From Streptomyces sp. SID10853 (lineage in GTDB: Bacteria > Actinomycetota > Actinomycetes > Streptomycetales > Streptomycetaceae): a DNA stretch of 51,523 nt. The DNA lies in assembly GCF_010548145.1 (NCBI RefSeq), contig NZ_JAAGLN010000019.1:1-51523 (forward strand), in the 5' to 3' direction. The position numbers and the translations under genes were made by a program. Below, in pieces: positions 40,893 to 50,299 of the stretch (positions are counted from its first letter, which is position 1; each line of letters opens with the position of its first letter). The notes under the pieces were generated by a model. It was not told the DNA's origin and searched no databases. It worked only from the letters and a program-made list of their open reading frames with translations.

Positions 40893-42480
40893 GACCACTG
40901 TCGACCCGGCGCCGCAGGAAGCCGCGGCACCGCCGGCCAAGGGGCTCCGCGGCCACCCTTGGCTGACGCTCTTCTCCGTGGCCATCGGCGTGATGATGGT
41001 CGCGCTCGACGGCACGATCGTCGCGATCGCCAACCCGGCCATCCAGAAGGATCTCGGGGCCACCTTCGCCCAGATCCAGTGGATCACCAATGGCTACTTC
41101 CTCGCCCTCGCGGTGGCGCTGATCACCGCCGGCAAGCTCGGTGACCGCTTCGGCCACCGCCAGACGTTCCTCATCGGCGTGGTCGGCTTCGCCGCCGCGT
41201 CCGGCGCCATCGGCTTCTCCAACAGCGTCAGCCTGGTCGTGACCTTCCGGGTCCTCCAGGGCCTGTTCGGTGCGCTGCTGATGCCCGCGGCGCTCGGCCT
41301 GCTGCGCGCCACCTTCCCCGCCGAGAAGCTCAACATGGCCATCGGCCTCTGGGGCATGGTCATCGGCGCCTCCACCGCCGGCGGCCCGATCATCGGCGGC
41401 CTGCTCGTCCAGCACGTCAGCTGGCAGTCGGTCTTCTTCATCAACGTGCCGGTCGGTGTGATCGCGCTCGTGGTGGGTGCGTTCATCCTCAAGGACCACC
41501 GCGCCGCCAACGCCCCGAAGTCCTTCGACATCCTGGGCATCCTGCTGCTCTCGGCGGCCATGTTCTGTCTGGTCTGGGCGCTCATCAAGGCCCCGGCGTG
41601 GGGCTGGGGCGACGGCAAGGCCTGGATGTTCCTGGCCGTATCGGTCGTCTGCTTCGCGGCCTTCGCGTTCTGGGAGACGAAGGTCAGGGAGCCGCTCATC
41701 CCGATGGCGCTCTTCCGCTCCGTGCCGCTCTCCGCGGGCGTGGTGCTGATGGTGCTCATGGCCATCGCCTTCATGGGCGGCCTCTTCTTCGTCACCTTCT
41801 ACCTCCAGAACGTGCACGGCATGAGCCCGGTCGACGCCGGACTGCATCTGCTGCCGCTCACCGGCATGATGATCGTCGCCTCCCCGCTCGCGGGCGCGGT
41901 GATCACCAAGCTCGGCCCGCGTATCCCGCTGGCCGGCGGCATGCTCTGCACGGCCGTCGCGATGTACGGCATGTCCACGCTGGAGACGGACACCGGCAGC
42001 GTCCCGATGTCGATCTGGTTCGCGCTGCTCGGCCTGGGGCTCGCCCCGGTCATGGTCGGCGCCACCGAAGTCATCGTCGGCAACGCCCCGATGGAGCTCT
42101 CCGGCGTCGCCGGCGGCCTCCAGCAGGCCGCCATGCAGATCGGCGGCAGCCTCGGTACGGCGGTGCTCGGCGCGGTCATGGCCTCCAAGGTCGACAGCGC
42201 CCTGCCGGACAACTGGGCGGCGGCCAAGCTTCCCCCGTTCGGGCCCGGTCAGCTGGACCAGGCATCACAGGCCGTCCAGGTCGGTATGGCCCCGGTGCCG
42301 CCGCAGGCGCCGGCCGGACTCGCCGCGAAGATCACGAGCGTCGCGCACGACACGTTCATGTCCGGTATGGGGCTGGCCTGCCTGGTCGCCACCGGTGTCG
42401 CGGTCGTGGCCATCTTCGTGGCCCTGCTCACCAAGCGCGGTGACAACCCGGAGGCGGCTTCGGGCGCCGCCCACATCTGA
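40882..42480 (+). CDS. MFS transporter, 14-helix DHA2 family
   Basis: ATG 40882 (MTSQTTVDPAP) is preferred to 40840, which lies before the promoter. The 532-residue protein has about 14 membrane segments and the DHA2 motifs VALDGTIVAIANPAIQKDL, ITAGKLGDRFGHRQTFL (motif A) and GPIIGGLLVQHVSWQSVFFI (motif C). Such proteins (EmrB/QacA) export antibiotics, dyes and disinfectants by proton antiport. Leaderless transcription and repression by the divergent TetR are inferred from the promoter. Confidence 0.93.
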   Translation: MTSQTTVDPAPQEAAAPPAKGLRGHPWLTLFSVAIGVMMVALDGTIVAIANPAIQKDLGATFAQIQWITNGYFLALAVALITAGKLGDRFGHRQTFLIGVVGFAAASGAIGFSNSVSLVVTFRVLQGLFGALLMPAALGLLRATFPAEKLNMAIGLWGMVIGASTAGGPIIGGLLVQHVSWQSVFFINVPVGVIALVVGAFILKDHRAANAPKSFDILGILLLSAAMFCLVWALIKAPAWGWGDGKAWMFLAVSVVCFAAFAFWETKVREPLIPMALFRSVPLSAGVVLMVLMAIAFMGGLFFVTFYLQNVHGMSPVDAGLHLLPLTGMMIVASPLAGAVITKLGPRIPLAGGMLCTAVAMYGMSTLETDTGSVPMSIWFALLGLGLAPVMVGATEVIVGNAPMELSGVAGGLQQAAMQIGGSLGTAVLGAVMASKVDSALPDNWAAAKLPPFGPGQLDQASQAVQVGMAPVPPQAPAGLAAKITSVAHDTFMSGMGLACLVATGVAVVAIFVALLTKRGDNPEAASGAAHI

Positions 42481-42509
42481 CGCTCCGGCGTCAACCTCGC
42501 GCCCACCAC

Positions 42510-42537
42510 AGCCCCGTCGGACCCTTCCGGCGGGGCT
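42510..42537 (+). terminator. Hairpin terminator after the MFS gene
   Basis: AGCCCCG-T-CGG pairs with CCG-G-CGGGGCT around an ACCCTT loop, 29 bases after the stop codon. Confidence 0.8.
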
Positions 42538-42659
42538 GTCGCCTATCAGGGTGGTACGGGCGGTGCGCTCTTCCGGTGGTACGCGATCACGGGCCAAGCT
42601 GCGGTCCGGAAGATCCACACGTACGACGCACCACGCGACGCACCACACGGGGGACCACC

Positions 42660-43103
42660 ATGAACACCAGGACGAACACCACGAAGAGCGGTGCGCCCGC
42701 CGCCGGTATCCGCAAGGCGCTGCTCCGCACCACCGTCACGGCCGGGATCGTCACCGCCACCGTGCTGGCCGCACCCCAGGCGCTCGGCCCGCGCACCGCG
42801 CTGGCCGCCGCGCAGCCCCGGATGGGGGAGTGCGCGACCGGCGAGCTCTGCCTCTGGGAGAAGGGCGGCTTCAAGGGCGCCCGCAGCACCTACGACCTGT
42901 CCGGCACCGGCATCGACAGCTGTACGCCGCTCCCCGCGGGGACGACCGCCCAGTCCGTCGCCAACCGCACCGGGCGCCCCGTCACCACGTACCAGTCCGC
43001 CGAGTGCGCGGAGACCGGCGAGTTCGAGACGTACCCGGGAGGCGGCACCTGGCTGCCGAACTCCCCTTACCAGGTCAGGGCTTTCAAGATCTGGGAGAAC
43101 TGA
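42660..43103 (+). CDS. Secreted peptidase inhibitor I36-like protein
   Basis: ATG 42660 follows GGGGGA. The 147-residue protein has a signal peptide (IRKALLRTTVTAGIVTATVL, then ALAAAQ before the mature part) and a small beta-rich domain with four cysteines: GECATGELCLWEKGGFKG, then IDSCTPLP and QSAECAETGEF. This is the pattern of the I36 family (Streptomyces metalloprotease inhibitor SMPI) and other crystallin-fold proteins. It may inhibit a protease or only share the fold. Confidence 0.83.
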   Translation: MNTRTNTTKSGAPAAGIRKALLRTTVTAGIVTATVLAAPQALGPRTALAAAQPRMGECATGELCLWEKGGFKGARSTYDLSGTGIDSCTPLPAGTTAQSVANRTGRPVTTYQSAECAETGEFETYPGGGTWLPNSPYQVRAFKIWEN

Positions 43104-43159
43104 GCGCCCGCTGAGCACACGGAAGGGCGGCGGCGCCGCCGGGCACACGGAAACACGGA

Positions 43160-43192
43160 AGGGCGGCGGGACCACCGTGGTCCCGCCGCCCT
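43160..43192. terminator. Palindromic terminator between I36 gene and aceE
   Basis: AGGGCGGCGGGACCAC (43160-43175) and its exact complement (43177-43192) are separated by one base. The word CACGGAAGGGCGGCGG occurs here and also at about 43117, so the 108-base gap is partly duplicated. It lies between convergent genes. Confidence 0.82.
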
Positions 43193-43211
43193 CCTGCCGT
43201 AACAGCGGTGG

Positions 43212-45959
43212 CTACGCGTCGCCGCCCGCCACACCGGGATCGGCCGACGACACGTCCAGGAGCTGGTAGCGGTCGATGGCCTGCTTCAGGGCCGAGCGGT
43301 CCACCTTGCCCTGCTTCGCCAGCTCGGTGAGGACCGAGACGACGATCGACTGCGCGTCGATGTGGAAGAAGCGGCGCGCCGCACCCCGGGTGTCGGCGAA
43401 GCCGAAGCCGTCGGCTCCCAGCGACTGGTACGGGCCGGGGACCCAGCGGGCGATCTGGTCCGGCACCGAACGCATCCAGTCCGACACGGCCACGAACGGG
43501 CCTTCCGAGCCGGAGAGCTTCCGCGTGACGTACGGGACGCGCTGCTCCTCCTCGGGGTGGAGCAGATTGTGCCGCTCCACATCGACGGCCTCGCGGCGCA
43601 GCTCGTTCCAGGAGGTCGCGGACCAGACGTCGGCCTTCACGTCCCACTCGTCGGCGAGGATCTGCTGGGCCTCGACGGCCCACGGGACGGCCACACCCGA
43701 CGCCATGATCTGCGCCGGGATCTGGCCCCGTTCGGCCGGCTTGACGCGGTGGATGCCCTGGAGGATGCCCTCGACGTCGACATCGCCGGGCTCCGCCGGG
43801 TGCTGGATCGGCTCGTTGTAGACGGTGAGGTAGTAGAAGACGTCCTCGCCCGGTTTGCCGTCGGCCGTCTCGCCGTACATCCGGCGCAGACCGTCCTGGA
43901 CGATGTACGCGATCTCGTAGCCGTACGCCGGGTCGTAGGCGACACAGGCCGGGTTGGTCGACGCCAGCAGCTGCGAGTGGCCGTCCGCGTGCTGGAGACC
44001 CTCACCGGTCAGTGTGGTCCGCCCGGCGGTCGCGCCGAGCACGAAGCCGCGTGCCAGCTGGTCGCCCATCTGCCAGAACTGGTCGCCGGTGCGCTGGAAT
44101 CCGAACATCGAGTAGAAGACGTAGACCGGGATCATCGGCTCGCCGTGCGTGGCGTACGCCGAACCGGCCGCGATCAGCGACGCCGTGCAGCCGGCCTCCG
44201 AGATGCCGTCGTGCAGCATCTGCCCGGTCGGCGACTCCTTGTACGCGAGCAGCAGCTCGCGGTCCACCGACTCGTACTGCTGGCCGAGCGGGTTGTAGAT
44301 CTTCGCGCTCGGGAAGAACGCGTCCATACCGAAGGTGCGGTACTCGTCGGGGGCGATCAGCACGAAACGCTTGCCGATCTCCTTGTCCCGCATGAGCTCC
44401 TTCAGGACCCGGACGAACGCCATGGTGGTGGCGATCGACTGCTGCCCCGAACCCTTCTTCGCGATGGCGTACGTCTTGTCGGACGGCAGCGGCAGCGGCT
44501 TGGCGCGCACCACCCTGGTCGGTACGTAACCCCCGCACGACTTGCGGTGGTCGTGCATGTACTGGATCTCTTCGGAGTCCCGGCCCGGGTGGTAGTACGG
44601 CGGGTTGCCGTCCTCCAGGTCCTTGTCCGCGATCGGCAGGTGCAGCCGGTCACGGAAGCGCTTGAGGTCGTCCGCGGTCAGCTTCTTCATCTGGTGGGTC
44701 GCGTTGCGGCCCTCGAAGTTCGGCCCCAGCGTCCAGCCCTTGATGGTCTGCGCGAGGATCACCGTCGGCTGGCCCTTGTGCTCCTTGGCCGCCGTGTAGG
44801 CCGCGAACACCTTCCGGTGGTCGTGCCCGCCGCGCCCGAGGTGCAGGATCTGCTCGTCCGACATGTCCTCGACCATCTTGCGCAGCCGCTGGTCGGTGCC
44901 GAAGAAGTGCTCACGGATGTAGGCGCCGCTCTCGGTGGCGTACGTCTGGAACTGGCCGTCGGGCGTGGTGTTCATCTTGTTGACCAGGGTGCCGTCGCGG
45001 TCCTGGGCCAGCAGCGGGTCCCAGCTCCGGTCCCAGACCAGCTTGATGACGTTCCAGCCGGCGCCCCGGAACTGCGACTCCAGCTCCTGGATGATCTTGC
45101 CGTTGCCGCGCACCGGGCCGTCGAGGCGCTGGAGGTTGCAGTTGACGACGAAGGTCAGATTGTCCAGGCCCTCACGGGCGGCGATGGAGAGCTGGCCGAG
45201 CGACTCGGGCTCGTCCATCTCGCCGTCGCCGAGGTAGGCCCAGACATGCGACTTGGAGGTGTCCGCGATGCCGCGCGCCTCCATGTAGCGGTTCATCCGG
45301 GCCTGGTAGATCGCGCCGAGCGGGCCGAGGCCCATCGAGACGGTCGGGAACTCCCAGAAGTCCGGCATCAGCCGCGGGTGCGGGTAGCTGGACAGCCCGT
45401 ACGGAGCCTTCGACTTCTCCTGGCGGAACCCGTCGAGCTGCTGCTCGCTGAGCCGGTCGAGGAGGAAGGCGCGGGCGTAGATGCCGGGGGACGCGTGCCC
45501 CTGGAAGAAGACCTGGTCGCCGCCGAGGCCGTCGTCCTTGCCGCGGAAGAAGTGGTTGAAGCCCACGTCGTACAGCGAGGCCGATGAGGCGAAGGTGGCG
45601 ATGTGGCCGCCGACCCCGATGCCGGGGCGCTGGGCGCGCGAGACCATCACGGCCGCGTTCCAGCGGGTGGCGTTCAGGACCTTGCGCTCGATCTCCTCGT
45701 TGCCGGGGAAGAACGGCTCGTCCTTGGTGGCGATGGTGTTCACGTAGTCCGTGCTGCGCATCTCGGGCACGGCCACCCGCTTCTCGCGCGCGCGCTCGAT
45801 GAGGCGGAGCATCAGATAGCGCGCACGCTCTCGGCCGCGCTCGTCGACGGCGGCGTCGAGGGAGTCGAGCCATTCCTGGGTCTCTTCAGGATCGAAGTCC
45901 GGGACCTGGCTCGGAAGGCCGCCAATGATGATCGGGTTGCGATCGGATCCGGAAACCAC
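43212..45959 (-). CDS. aceE: Pyruvate dehydrogenase E1 component, homodimeric
   Basis: GTG 45959 is chosen because AAGGA lies five bases upstream and family proteins begin near [16 protein letters not shown] 45983 would add eight residues. The 915-residue protein is a single-chain E1 with the thiamine diphosphate motif [10 protein letters not shown] (residues 244-253) ending in [14 protein letters not shown], and the [12 protein letters not shown] and [14 protein letters not shown] signatures. It decarboxylates pyruvate and loads the acetyl group on E2. The E2 and E3 genes are not nearby. Confidence 0.97.
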   Translation of the reverse strand: MVSGSDRNPIIIGGLPSQVPDFDPEETQEWLDSLDAAVDERGRERARYLMLRLIERAREKRVAVPEMRSTDYVNTIATKDEPFFPGNEEIERKVLNATRWNAAVMVSRAQRPGIGVGGHIATFASSASLYDVGFNHFFRGKDDGLGGDQVFFQGHASPGIYARAFLLDRLSEQQLDGFRQEKSKAPYGLSSYPHPRLMPDFWEFPTVSMGLGPLGAIYQARMNRYMEARGIADTSKSHVWAYLGDGEMDEPESLGQLSIAAREGLDNLTFVVNCNLQRLDGPVRGNGKIIQELESQFRGAGWNVIKLVWDRSWDPLLAQDRDGTLVNKMNTTPDGQFQTYATESGAYIREHFFGTDQRLRKMVEDMSDEQILHLGRGGHDHRKVFAAYTAAKEHKGQPTVILAQTIKGWTLGPNFEGRNATHQMKKLTADDLKRFRDRLHLPIADKDLEDGNPPYYHPGRDSEEIQYMHDHRKSCGGYVPTRVVRAKPLPLPSDKTYAIAKKGSGQQSIATTMAFVRVLKELMRDKEIGKRFVLIAPDEYRTFGMDAFFPSAKIYNPLGQQYESVDRELLLAYKESPTGQMLHDGISEAGCTASLIAAGSAYATHGEPMIPVYVFYSMFGFQRTGDQFWQMGDQLARGFVLGATAGRTTLTGEGLQHADGHSQLLASTNPACVAYDPAYGYEIAYIVQDGLRRMYGETADGKPGEDVFYYLTVYNEPIQHPAEPGDVDVEGILQGIHRVKPAERGQIPAQIMASGVAVPWAVEAQQILADEWDVKADVWSATSWNELRREAVDVERHNLLHPEEEQRVPYVTRKLSGSEGPFVAVSDWMRSVPDQIARWVPGPYQSLGADGFGFADTRGAARRFFHIDAQSIVVSVLTELAKQGKVDRSALKQAIDRYQLLDVSSADPGVAGGDA

Positions 45960-46393
45960 GCTGTTCCTTCGCTGTTCGGTCATGCGGTATCGGGACGTAC
46001 GCCGCCACCATCGTGTACCGCCGGGACGCTGACGTCATCTCTACCGAGGGGTAACCGCCGCTCGGCGGGACATCCCGTCCGGAGGCCGCTGCTGGGTCGG
46101 GCGAAATCGCAACCTTACGCCCGACCCGCTCAGACATTCCCCGAGGGATCCGGGGCACAATTGACGTATCCGATGACGCGGAACCCCGCAAATACGGATG
46201 AACGGTGTGGGATGAATCACCAGGGAACGTCAGAACCTGCCGGAGACCGGGACGAGGTGCCAGGAAACATCACCGTTTCGGCTGTCTCGACCGCTGGGTA
46301 CTTGCGCGATCGGTCCCGCCCGTGTGGACTACGGCCAACGCCCCGCGCACGCGCGTGGCTGGTGCATTCCCAAAAACGATCAGGAGGCAAACC
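45960..46393. other. Divergent regulatory interval between aceE and DUF3052 genes
   Basis: No gene is seen in these 434 bases. TTGACG at 46161-46166 is a good -35 on the plus strand but no clear -10 follows it. The stretch GGGTACTTGCGCGATC (about 46294) may belong to the DUF3052 promoter. Open frames through the interval have codon use unlike their neighbours. Confidence 0.5.
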
Positions 46394-46834
46394 GTGAGCG
46401 CGACCGCGGACCACGCGGAGGAGCGGACCAATCAGGCAGCACGCCTGGGGTTCGAGCCCGGACAAGTGGTCCAGGAGATCGGCTACGACGACGACGTCGA
46501 GCAGGAACTCCGTGAGGGTATTGAGAGTGTCATCGGCCAGGAACTCGTCGACGAGGACTACGACGACGTGGCTGACGCTGTCGTGTTGTGGTTCCGCGAC
46601 GAGGACGGCGACCTTACGGACGCGCTGGTGGACGCCATCGGTCTGGTCGACGACGGCGGCGCGGTCTGGCTGCTGACCCCCAAGACCGGCCGTGACGGTT
46701 ACGTCGAGCCGAGCGACATCAACGAGGCATCCCAGACAGCCGGTCTGGCCCAGACCAAGAGCATCAACGCCGGCAAGGACTGGACGGGGAGCCGTCTGGT
46801 CACACCGAAGGTGGCAAGGTCCGGCAAGCGCTGA
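46394..46834 (+). CDS. DUF3052 family protein
   Basis: GTG 46394 follows AGGAGG at 46382-46387. The 146-residue acidic protein begins SATADHAEERTNQAARLGFE and matches the actinobacterial DUF3052 family (VVQEIGYDDDVEQELRE, VVLWFRDEDGDLTDALVDA, VWLLTPKTGRDGYVEPSDI). Function is not known. The order aceE - DUF3052 - ahpE is kept in mycobacteria, with aceE on the opposite strand to the other two, as here. A perfect terminator follows. Confidence 0.93.
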   Translation: MSATADHAEERTNQAARLGFEPGQVVQEIGYDDDVEQELREGIESVIGQELVDEDYDDVADAVVLWFRDEDGDLTDALVDAIGLVDDGGAVWLLTPKTGRDGYVEPSDINEASQTAGLAQTKSINAGKDWTGSRLVTPKVARSGKR

Positions 46835-46851
46835 GTCGCCGCAAGCCCCGA

Positions 46852-46887
46852 GAAGCCCCCGCCGGCCGTCCTGCCGGCGGGGGCTTC
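46852..46887 (+). terminator. Perfect 15-bp stem terminator after DUF3052 gene
   Basis: GAAGCCCCCGCCGGC and GCCGGCGGGGGCTTC surround a CGTCCT loop, 17 bases after the stop codon. Confidence 0.9.
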
Positions 46888-46959
46888 CCCCTGTCCGGGG
46901 CGGGGCCCGGCGCGCCCGCCCCGGACCGGGCGCCCCCCTCGGCCCGGAGGGTGAGGCCA

Positions 46960-46965
46960 TAGGGT
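46960..46965 (+). promoter_or_regulatory. -10 box of ahpE promoter
   Basis: TAGGGT lies 40 bases before the ahpE ATG, after a long GC-only stretch. The transcript would start near 46972 with a short leader carrying AAGGGAAG. The -35 is not clear. Confidence 0.4.
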
Positions 46966-47005
46966 GGGCATCATCCGAATGGCCCCACCGAAGGGAAGCG
47001 TTTTC

Positions 47006-47464
47006 ATGGCGATCGAGGTCGGCACCGAGGCCCCGGATTTCGAGCTGAAGGACAACCACGGCCGGACCGTCCGCCTCTCGGACTTCCGCGGCGAGAAGAA
47101 CGTGGTGCTCCTCTTCTACCCCTTCGCTTTCACCGGCGTGTGCACCGGCGAGCTCTGCGCCCTCCGCGACGAACTGCCGAAGTTCGTCAACGACGACGTG
47201 CAGCTGCTCGCCGTCTCCAACGACTCCATCCACACGCTGCGTGTCTTCGCCGAGCAGGAGGGCCTCGAATATCCGCTGCTCTCCGACTTCTGGCCGCACG
47301 GCGCCGCCTCGCGGGCGTACGGCGTGTTCGACGAGGACAAGGGGTGCGCGGTGCGCGGGACCTTCATCATCGACAAGGAGGGCGTCGTCCGCTGGACCGT
47401 CGTCAACGGTCTGCCCGACGCGCGTGACCTGAACGAGTACGCCAAGGCGCTCGACACCCTCTGA
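47006..47464 (+). CDS. ahpE: Peroxiredoxin, AhpE type
   Basis: ATG 47006 follows AAGGGAAG. The 152-residue thioredoxin-fold protein has the peroxidatic Cys46 in [13 protein letters not shown]; Cys51 and Cys near GCAVRGTF are further cysteines, and whether one of them resolves is uncertain. AhpE enzymes reduce peroxides and peroxynitrite using mycothiol/mycoredoxin. The place next to DUF3052 and aceE is the conserved actinobacterial one. Confidence 0.93.
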   Translation: MAIEVGTEAPDFELKDNHGRTVRLSDFRGEKNVVLLFYPFAFTGVCTGELCALRDELPKFVNDDVQLLAVSNDSIHTLRVFAEQEGLEYPLLSDFWPHGAASRAYGVFDEDKGCAVRGTFIIDKEGVVRWTVVNGLPDARDLNEYAKALDTL

Positions 47465-47588
47465 CCCGGCCGGTGAAGTGCCTGCCGTGTCCGGGAACCG
47501 GTCACTAGGATCGGTTCGTTGATCCGATGCCACGTAAATACGGGGGCAAGGGCCCTCCTCGGCCCCTCGAAACCAATTGGGAGGACTC

Positions 47589-48164
47589 GTGGGAGTCAGC
47601 CTCAGCAAGGGCGGCAACGTCTCGCTGACCAAGGCCGCACCCAATCTGACCGCGGTCGTCGTCGGTCTCGGATGGGATGCGCGCACCACCACAGGTGGTG
47701 ACTTCGACCTCGACGCCAGCGCCCTGCTGACGAACGAAGAGGGCAAGGTCGCCAACGACTCGAACTTCGTGTTCTTCAACAACCTCAAGAGCCCCGACGG
47801 CTCGGTCGAGCACACCGGTGACAACCTCACCGGTGAGGGCGAGGGCGACGACGAGGTCATCAAGGTGAACCTCTCCGGCGTGCCCGCCGACGTCGCGAAG
47901 ATCGTGTTCCCGGTCTCGATCTACGAGGCCGAGAGCCGCCAGCAGAGCTTCGGCCAGGTCCGCAACGCGTACATCCGCGTGGTGAACGAGGCGGACAACT
48001 CCGAGCTGGCGCGGTACGACCTCAGTGAGGACGCGTCGACGGAGACCGCCATGGTCTTCGGCGAGCTGTACCGCAACGGCGCGGAGTGGAAGTTCCGCGC
48101 CATCGGCCAGGGGTACGCGTCGGGCCTGCGCGGTATCGCGCAGGACTTCGGCGTCAACGTCTGA
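47589..48164 (+). CDS. terD: TerD family tellurium resistance/stress protein (copy 1)
   Basis: GTG 47589 follows GGGAGGA. The 191-residue protein has the TerD fold, with the calcium-binding loops [20 protein letters not shown] and [12 protein letters not shown] at about residues 80-90. TerD proteins are cytoplasmic, membrane-near calcium binders tied to tellurite resistance and stress. The protein is about three-quarters identical to copy 2, and some stretches are almost identical at DNA level. Confidence 0.95.
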   Translation: MGVSLSKGGNVSLTKAAPNLTAVVVGLGWDARTTTGGDFDLDASALLTNEEGKVANDSNFVFFNNLKSPDGSVEHTGDNLTGEGEGDDEVIKVNLSGVPADVAKIVFPVSIYEAESRQQSFGQVRNAYIRVVNEADNSELARYDLSEDASTETAMVFGELYRNGAEWKFRAIGQGYASGLRGIAQDFGVNV

Positions 48165-48178
48165 GCAGGATTCACACC

Positions 48179-48210
48179 GTCCGGCGCCGCACCCCTGTGC
48201 GGCGCCGGAC
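48179..48210 (+). terminator. Perfect 14-bp stem between the two terD genes
   Basis: GTCCGGCGCCGCAC and GTGCGGCGCCGGAC flank a CCCT loop. It would end or reduce transcription from copy 1, so copy 2 probably has its own promoter or is read through at a lower level. Confidence 0.85.
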
Positions 48211-48261
48211 GTGCCAGGTCCCGCAGATCAACCGTTCACACCTCGGGGAGGATCAGCGATC

Positions 48262-48837
48262 ATGGGCGTTACGCTCGCCAAGGGGGGCAATGTCTCCCTC
48301 TCGAAGGCCGCACCCAACCTCACGCAAGTCCTGGTCGGGCTCGGCTGGGACGCACGCTCGACCACCGGAGCGGATTTCGACCTCGACGCCAGCGCGCTGC
48401 TGTGCCAGTCGGGAAGGGTGCTCGGCGACGAGTACTTCATTTTCTACAACCAGCTGACCAGCCCGGACGGCTCCGTGGAGCACACCGGTGACAACCTCAC
48501 GGGTGAGGGCGAGGGCGACGACGAGTCGATCATCGTCGACCTCACCAAGGTGCCCGCCCACTGCGACAAGATCGTCTTCCCCGTCTCGATCCATGAGGCG
48601 GACAGCCGCGGTCAGACCTTCGGCCAGGTGGCCAACGCCTTCATCCGCGTGGTGAACCAGGCGGACGGCCAGGAGCTGGCGCGGTACGACCTCAGCGAGG
48701 ACGCGTCGACGGAGACCGCGATGATCTTCGGCGAGCTCTACCGGTACGGCGGGGAATGGAAGTTCCGTGCCGTGGGACAGGGGTACGCGTCGGGGCTGCG
48801 GGGCATCGCTCTAGACTTCGGGGTCAATGTTTCCTAA
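48262..48837 (+). CDS. terD: TerD family tellurium resistance/stress protein (copy 2)
   Basis: ATG 48262 follows GGGGAGGA. It has 191 residues like copy 1 and keeps the same calcium loops ([12 protein letters not shown]). It differs from copy 1 by having Cys in [10 protein letters not shown] and PAHCDKIVF. Both genes lie in front of the DUF475 gene, so the product is probably part of the same Ter membrane-associated complex. Confidence 0.95.
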   Translation: MGVTLAKGGNVSLSKAAPNLTQVLVGLGWDARSTTGADFDLDASALLCQSGRVLGDEYFIFYNQLTSPDGSVEHTGDNLTGEGEGDDESIIVDLTKVPAHCDKIVFPVSIHEADSRGQTFGQVANAFIRVVNQADGQELARYDLSEDASTETAMIFGELYRYGGEWKFRAVGQGYASGLRGIALDFGVNVS

Positions 48838-48858
48838 AGCATTCTTCCGGCACGGTTC

Positions 48859-48882
48859 AAATCCGGGAGATCTCCCGGATTT
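48859..48882 (+). terminator. 24-bp perfect palindrome after second terD
   Basis: AAATCCGGGAGATCTCCCGGATTT is its own reverse complement in full and lies 22 bases after the stop codon. The flanking bases GGTTC before it mimic a tRNA T-arm but no tRNA can be folded here. A terminator or processing hairpin is the likely function. Confidence 0.6.
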
Positions 48883-48988
48883 CGTGTGGGGAGTCCAGGG
48901 TTCGCGCCCCGGGAGAATGCGGGACTGGAACGACACCAGGACCGCGCGCGGCGCGGGGGAACCCGTAACACACACGATGGGGTAGCCA

Positions 48989-50131
48989 GTGCTTCTGAAA
49001 ACCTTCGGTTGGTCATTCGTGATCACCGTGATCGGTCTTGCCGTGGCGGTGATCTACGACGGCTGGACTGCCCTGGGTATCGTGGCGATCCTGGGCGTCC
49101 TGGAGATCTCGCTGTCCTTCGACAACGCGGTGATCAACGCCGGAATCCTGAAGAAGATGAACGCCTTCTGGCAGAAGATCTTCCTCACCGTCGGTGTGCT
49201 CATCGCCGTCTTCGGTATGCGGCTGGTCTTCCCCGTCGTGATCGTCGCCATCAGCGCCAAGATCAATCCGATCGAAGCGGTGAAGCTGGCCTTCAACGAG
49301 AAGGACCACTACCAGCAGCTGGTCACGGACGCCCATCCGTCGATCGCCGCCTTCGGTGGCATGTTCCTGATGATGATCTTCCTCGACTTCATCTTCGAGG
49401 ACCGTGACGTCCAGTGGCTGCGCTGGATCGAGCGCCCGCTGGCGAAGCTCGGCAAGGTCGACATGCTCTCGGTCTGCATCGCGCTCGCCGTGCTGCTGAT
49501 CTCGTCCTTCACCTTCGCCACCCACGCCCACCAGCACGGCGGGGCGCACGCGGACAAGGCACAGACGGTCCTCATCTCCGGTATCGCCGGGCTCATCACC
49601 TATCTGGTGGTGGGCGGGCTCTCCGGCTACTTCGAGAACCGGCTGGAGGAGGACGAGGAGCGCGAACAGGAGGCCGAGGAAGAGGCCAAGAAGTCCGGCT
49701 CGAACGTCCCGGCGGTCATGATGGCCGGCAAGGCCGCGTTCTTCATGTTCCTCTACCTGGAAGTCCTCGACGCCTCCTTCTCCTTCGACGGGGTCATCGG
49801 CGCCTTCGCCATCACCAACGACATCGTGCTGATGGCGCTCGGCCTCGGTATCGGCGCCATGTACGTCAGGTCGCTCACCGTCTACCTGGTCCGCCAGGGC
49901 ACTCTGGACGACTACGTCTACCTGGAGCACGGCGCGCACTACGCGATCGGCGCGCTCTCGGTGATCCTGCTCGTCACCATCCAGTACGAGATCAACGAGG
50001 TCATCACCGGGCTCGTCGGAGTCGTGCTGATCGCCTGGTCGTTCCTGTCGTCGGTCCGCAGGAACAAGCGGATCGCCGCAGAGGGCGGGGACAGCTCGGG
50101 CGACCGGACGGAAGTGCCGTCCGGGGTGTGA
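48989..50131 (+). CDS. DUF475 (TerC-type) integral membrane protein
   Basis: GTG 48989. The 380-residue protein has about nine membrane segments with the two TerC-like metal signatures in helices, SFDNAVINAGIL (about residue 45) and SFDGVIGAFAITND (about residue 267). Between them, residues 225-240 form a charged EEDEEREQEAEEEAKK loop. TerC/DUF475 proteins are linked to tellurite resistance and manganese export and act with TerD proteins, which are encoded just upstream. Confidence 0.92.
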   Translation: MLLKTFGWSFVITVIGLAVAVIYDGWTALGIVAILGVLEISLSFDNAVINAGILKKMNAFWQKIFLTVGVLIAVFGMRLVFPVVIVAISAKINPIEAVKLAFNEKDHYQQLVTDAHPSIAAFGGMFLMMIFLDFIFEDRDVQWLRWIERPLAKLGKVDMLSVCIALAVLLISSFTFATHAHQHGGAHADKAQTVLISGIAGLITYLVVGGLSGYFENRLEEDEEREQEAEEEAKKSGSNVPAVMMAGKAAFFMFLYLEVLDASFSFDGVIGAFAITNDIVLMALGLGIGAMYVRSLTVYLVRQGTLDDYVYLEHGAHYAIGALSVILLVTIQYEINEVITGLVGVVLIAWSFLSSVRRNKRIAAEGGDSSGDRTEVPSGV

Positions 50132-50299
50132 CCCGTACCGGATTGCGGAACGCTCTGAACGGGGCGGCCAGGACGCGAGAGCCTCCTGACCGCCCCGTGC
50201 GCGTGTCTGCGCGCGTGCCTGTGTGCGTGTCCGTGTGCGTGGGGGAAGAAGTCCGGGGAAGAACCGGGTAGCAGTCACCGAGCAAGCTGGGGGTGGGAC

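Noticed and set aside
46217..47863. 548-codon minus-strand frame across DUF3052, ahpE and terD
   Set aside because: It is antisense to three well-supported genes with clear families, starts and terminators.
48851..48915. tRNA-like T-arm words (GGTTCAAATCC and GGGTTCGCGCCCC) after the second terD gene
   Set aside because: No acceptor stem, D-arm or anticodon arm can be matched; the first word is part of a 24-base palindrome that is better explained as a terminator.
50132..50299. Gene in the GT-rich gap before the TerA-like gene
   Set aside because: No frame with a ribosome site or recognisable composition; alternating GT/GC sequence only.
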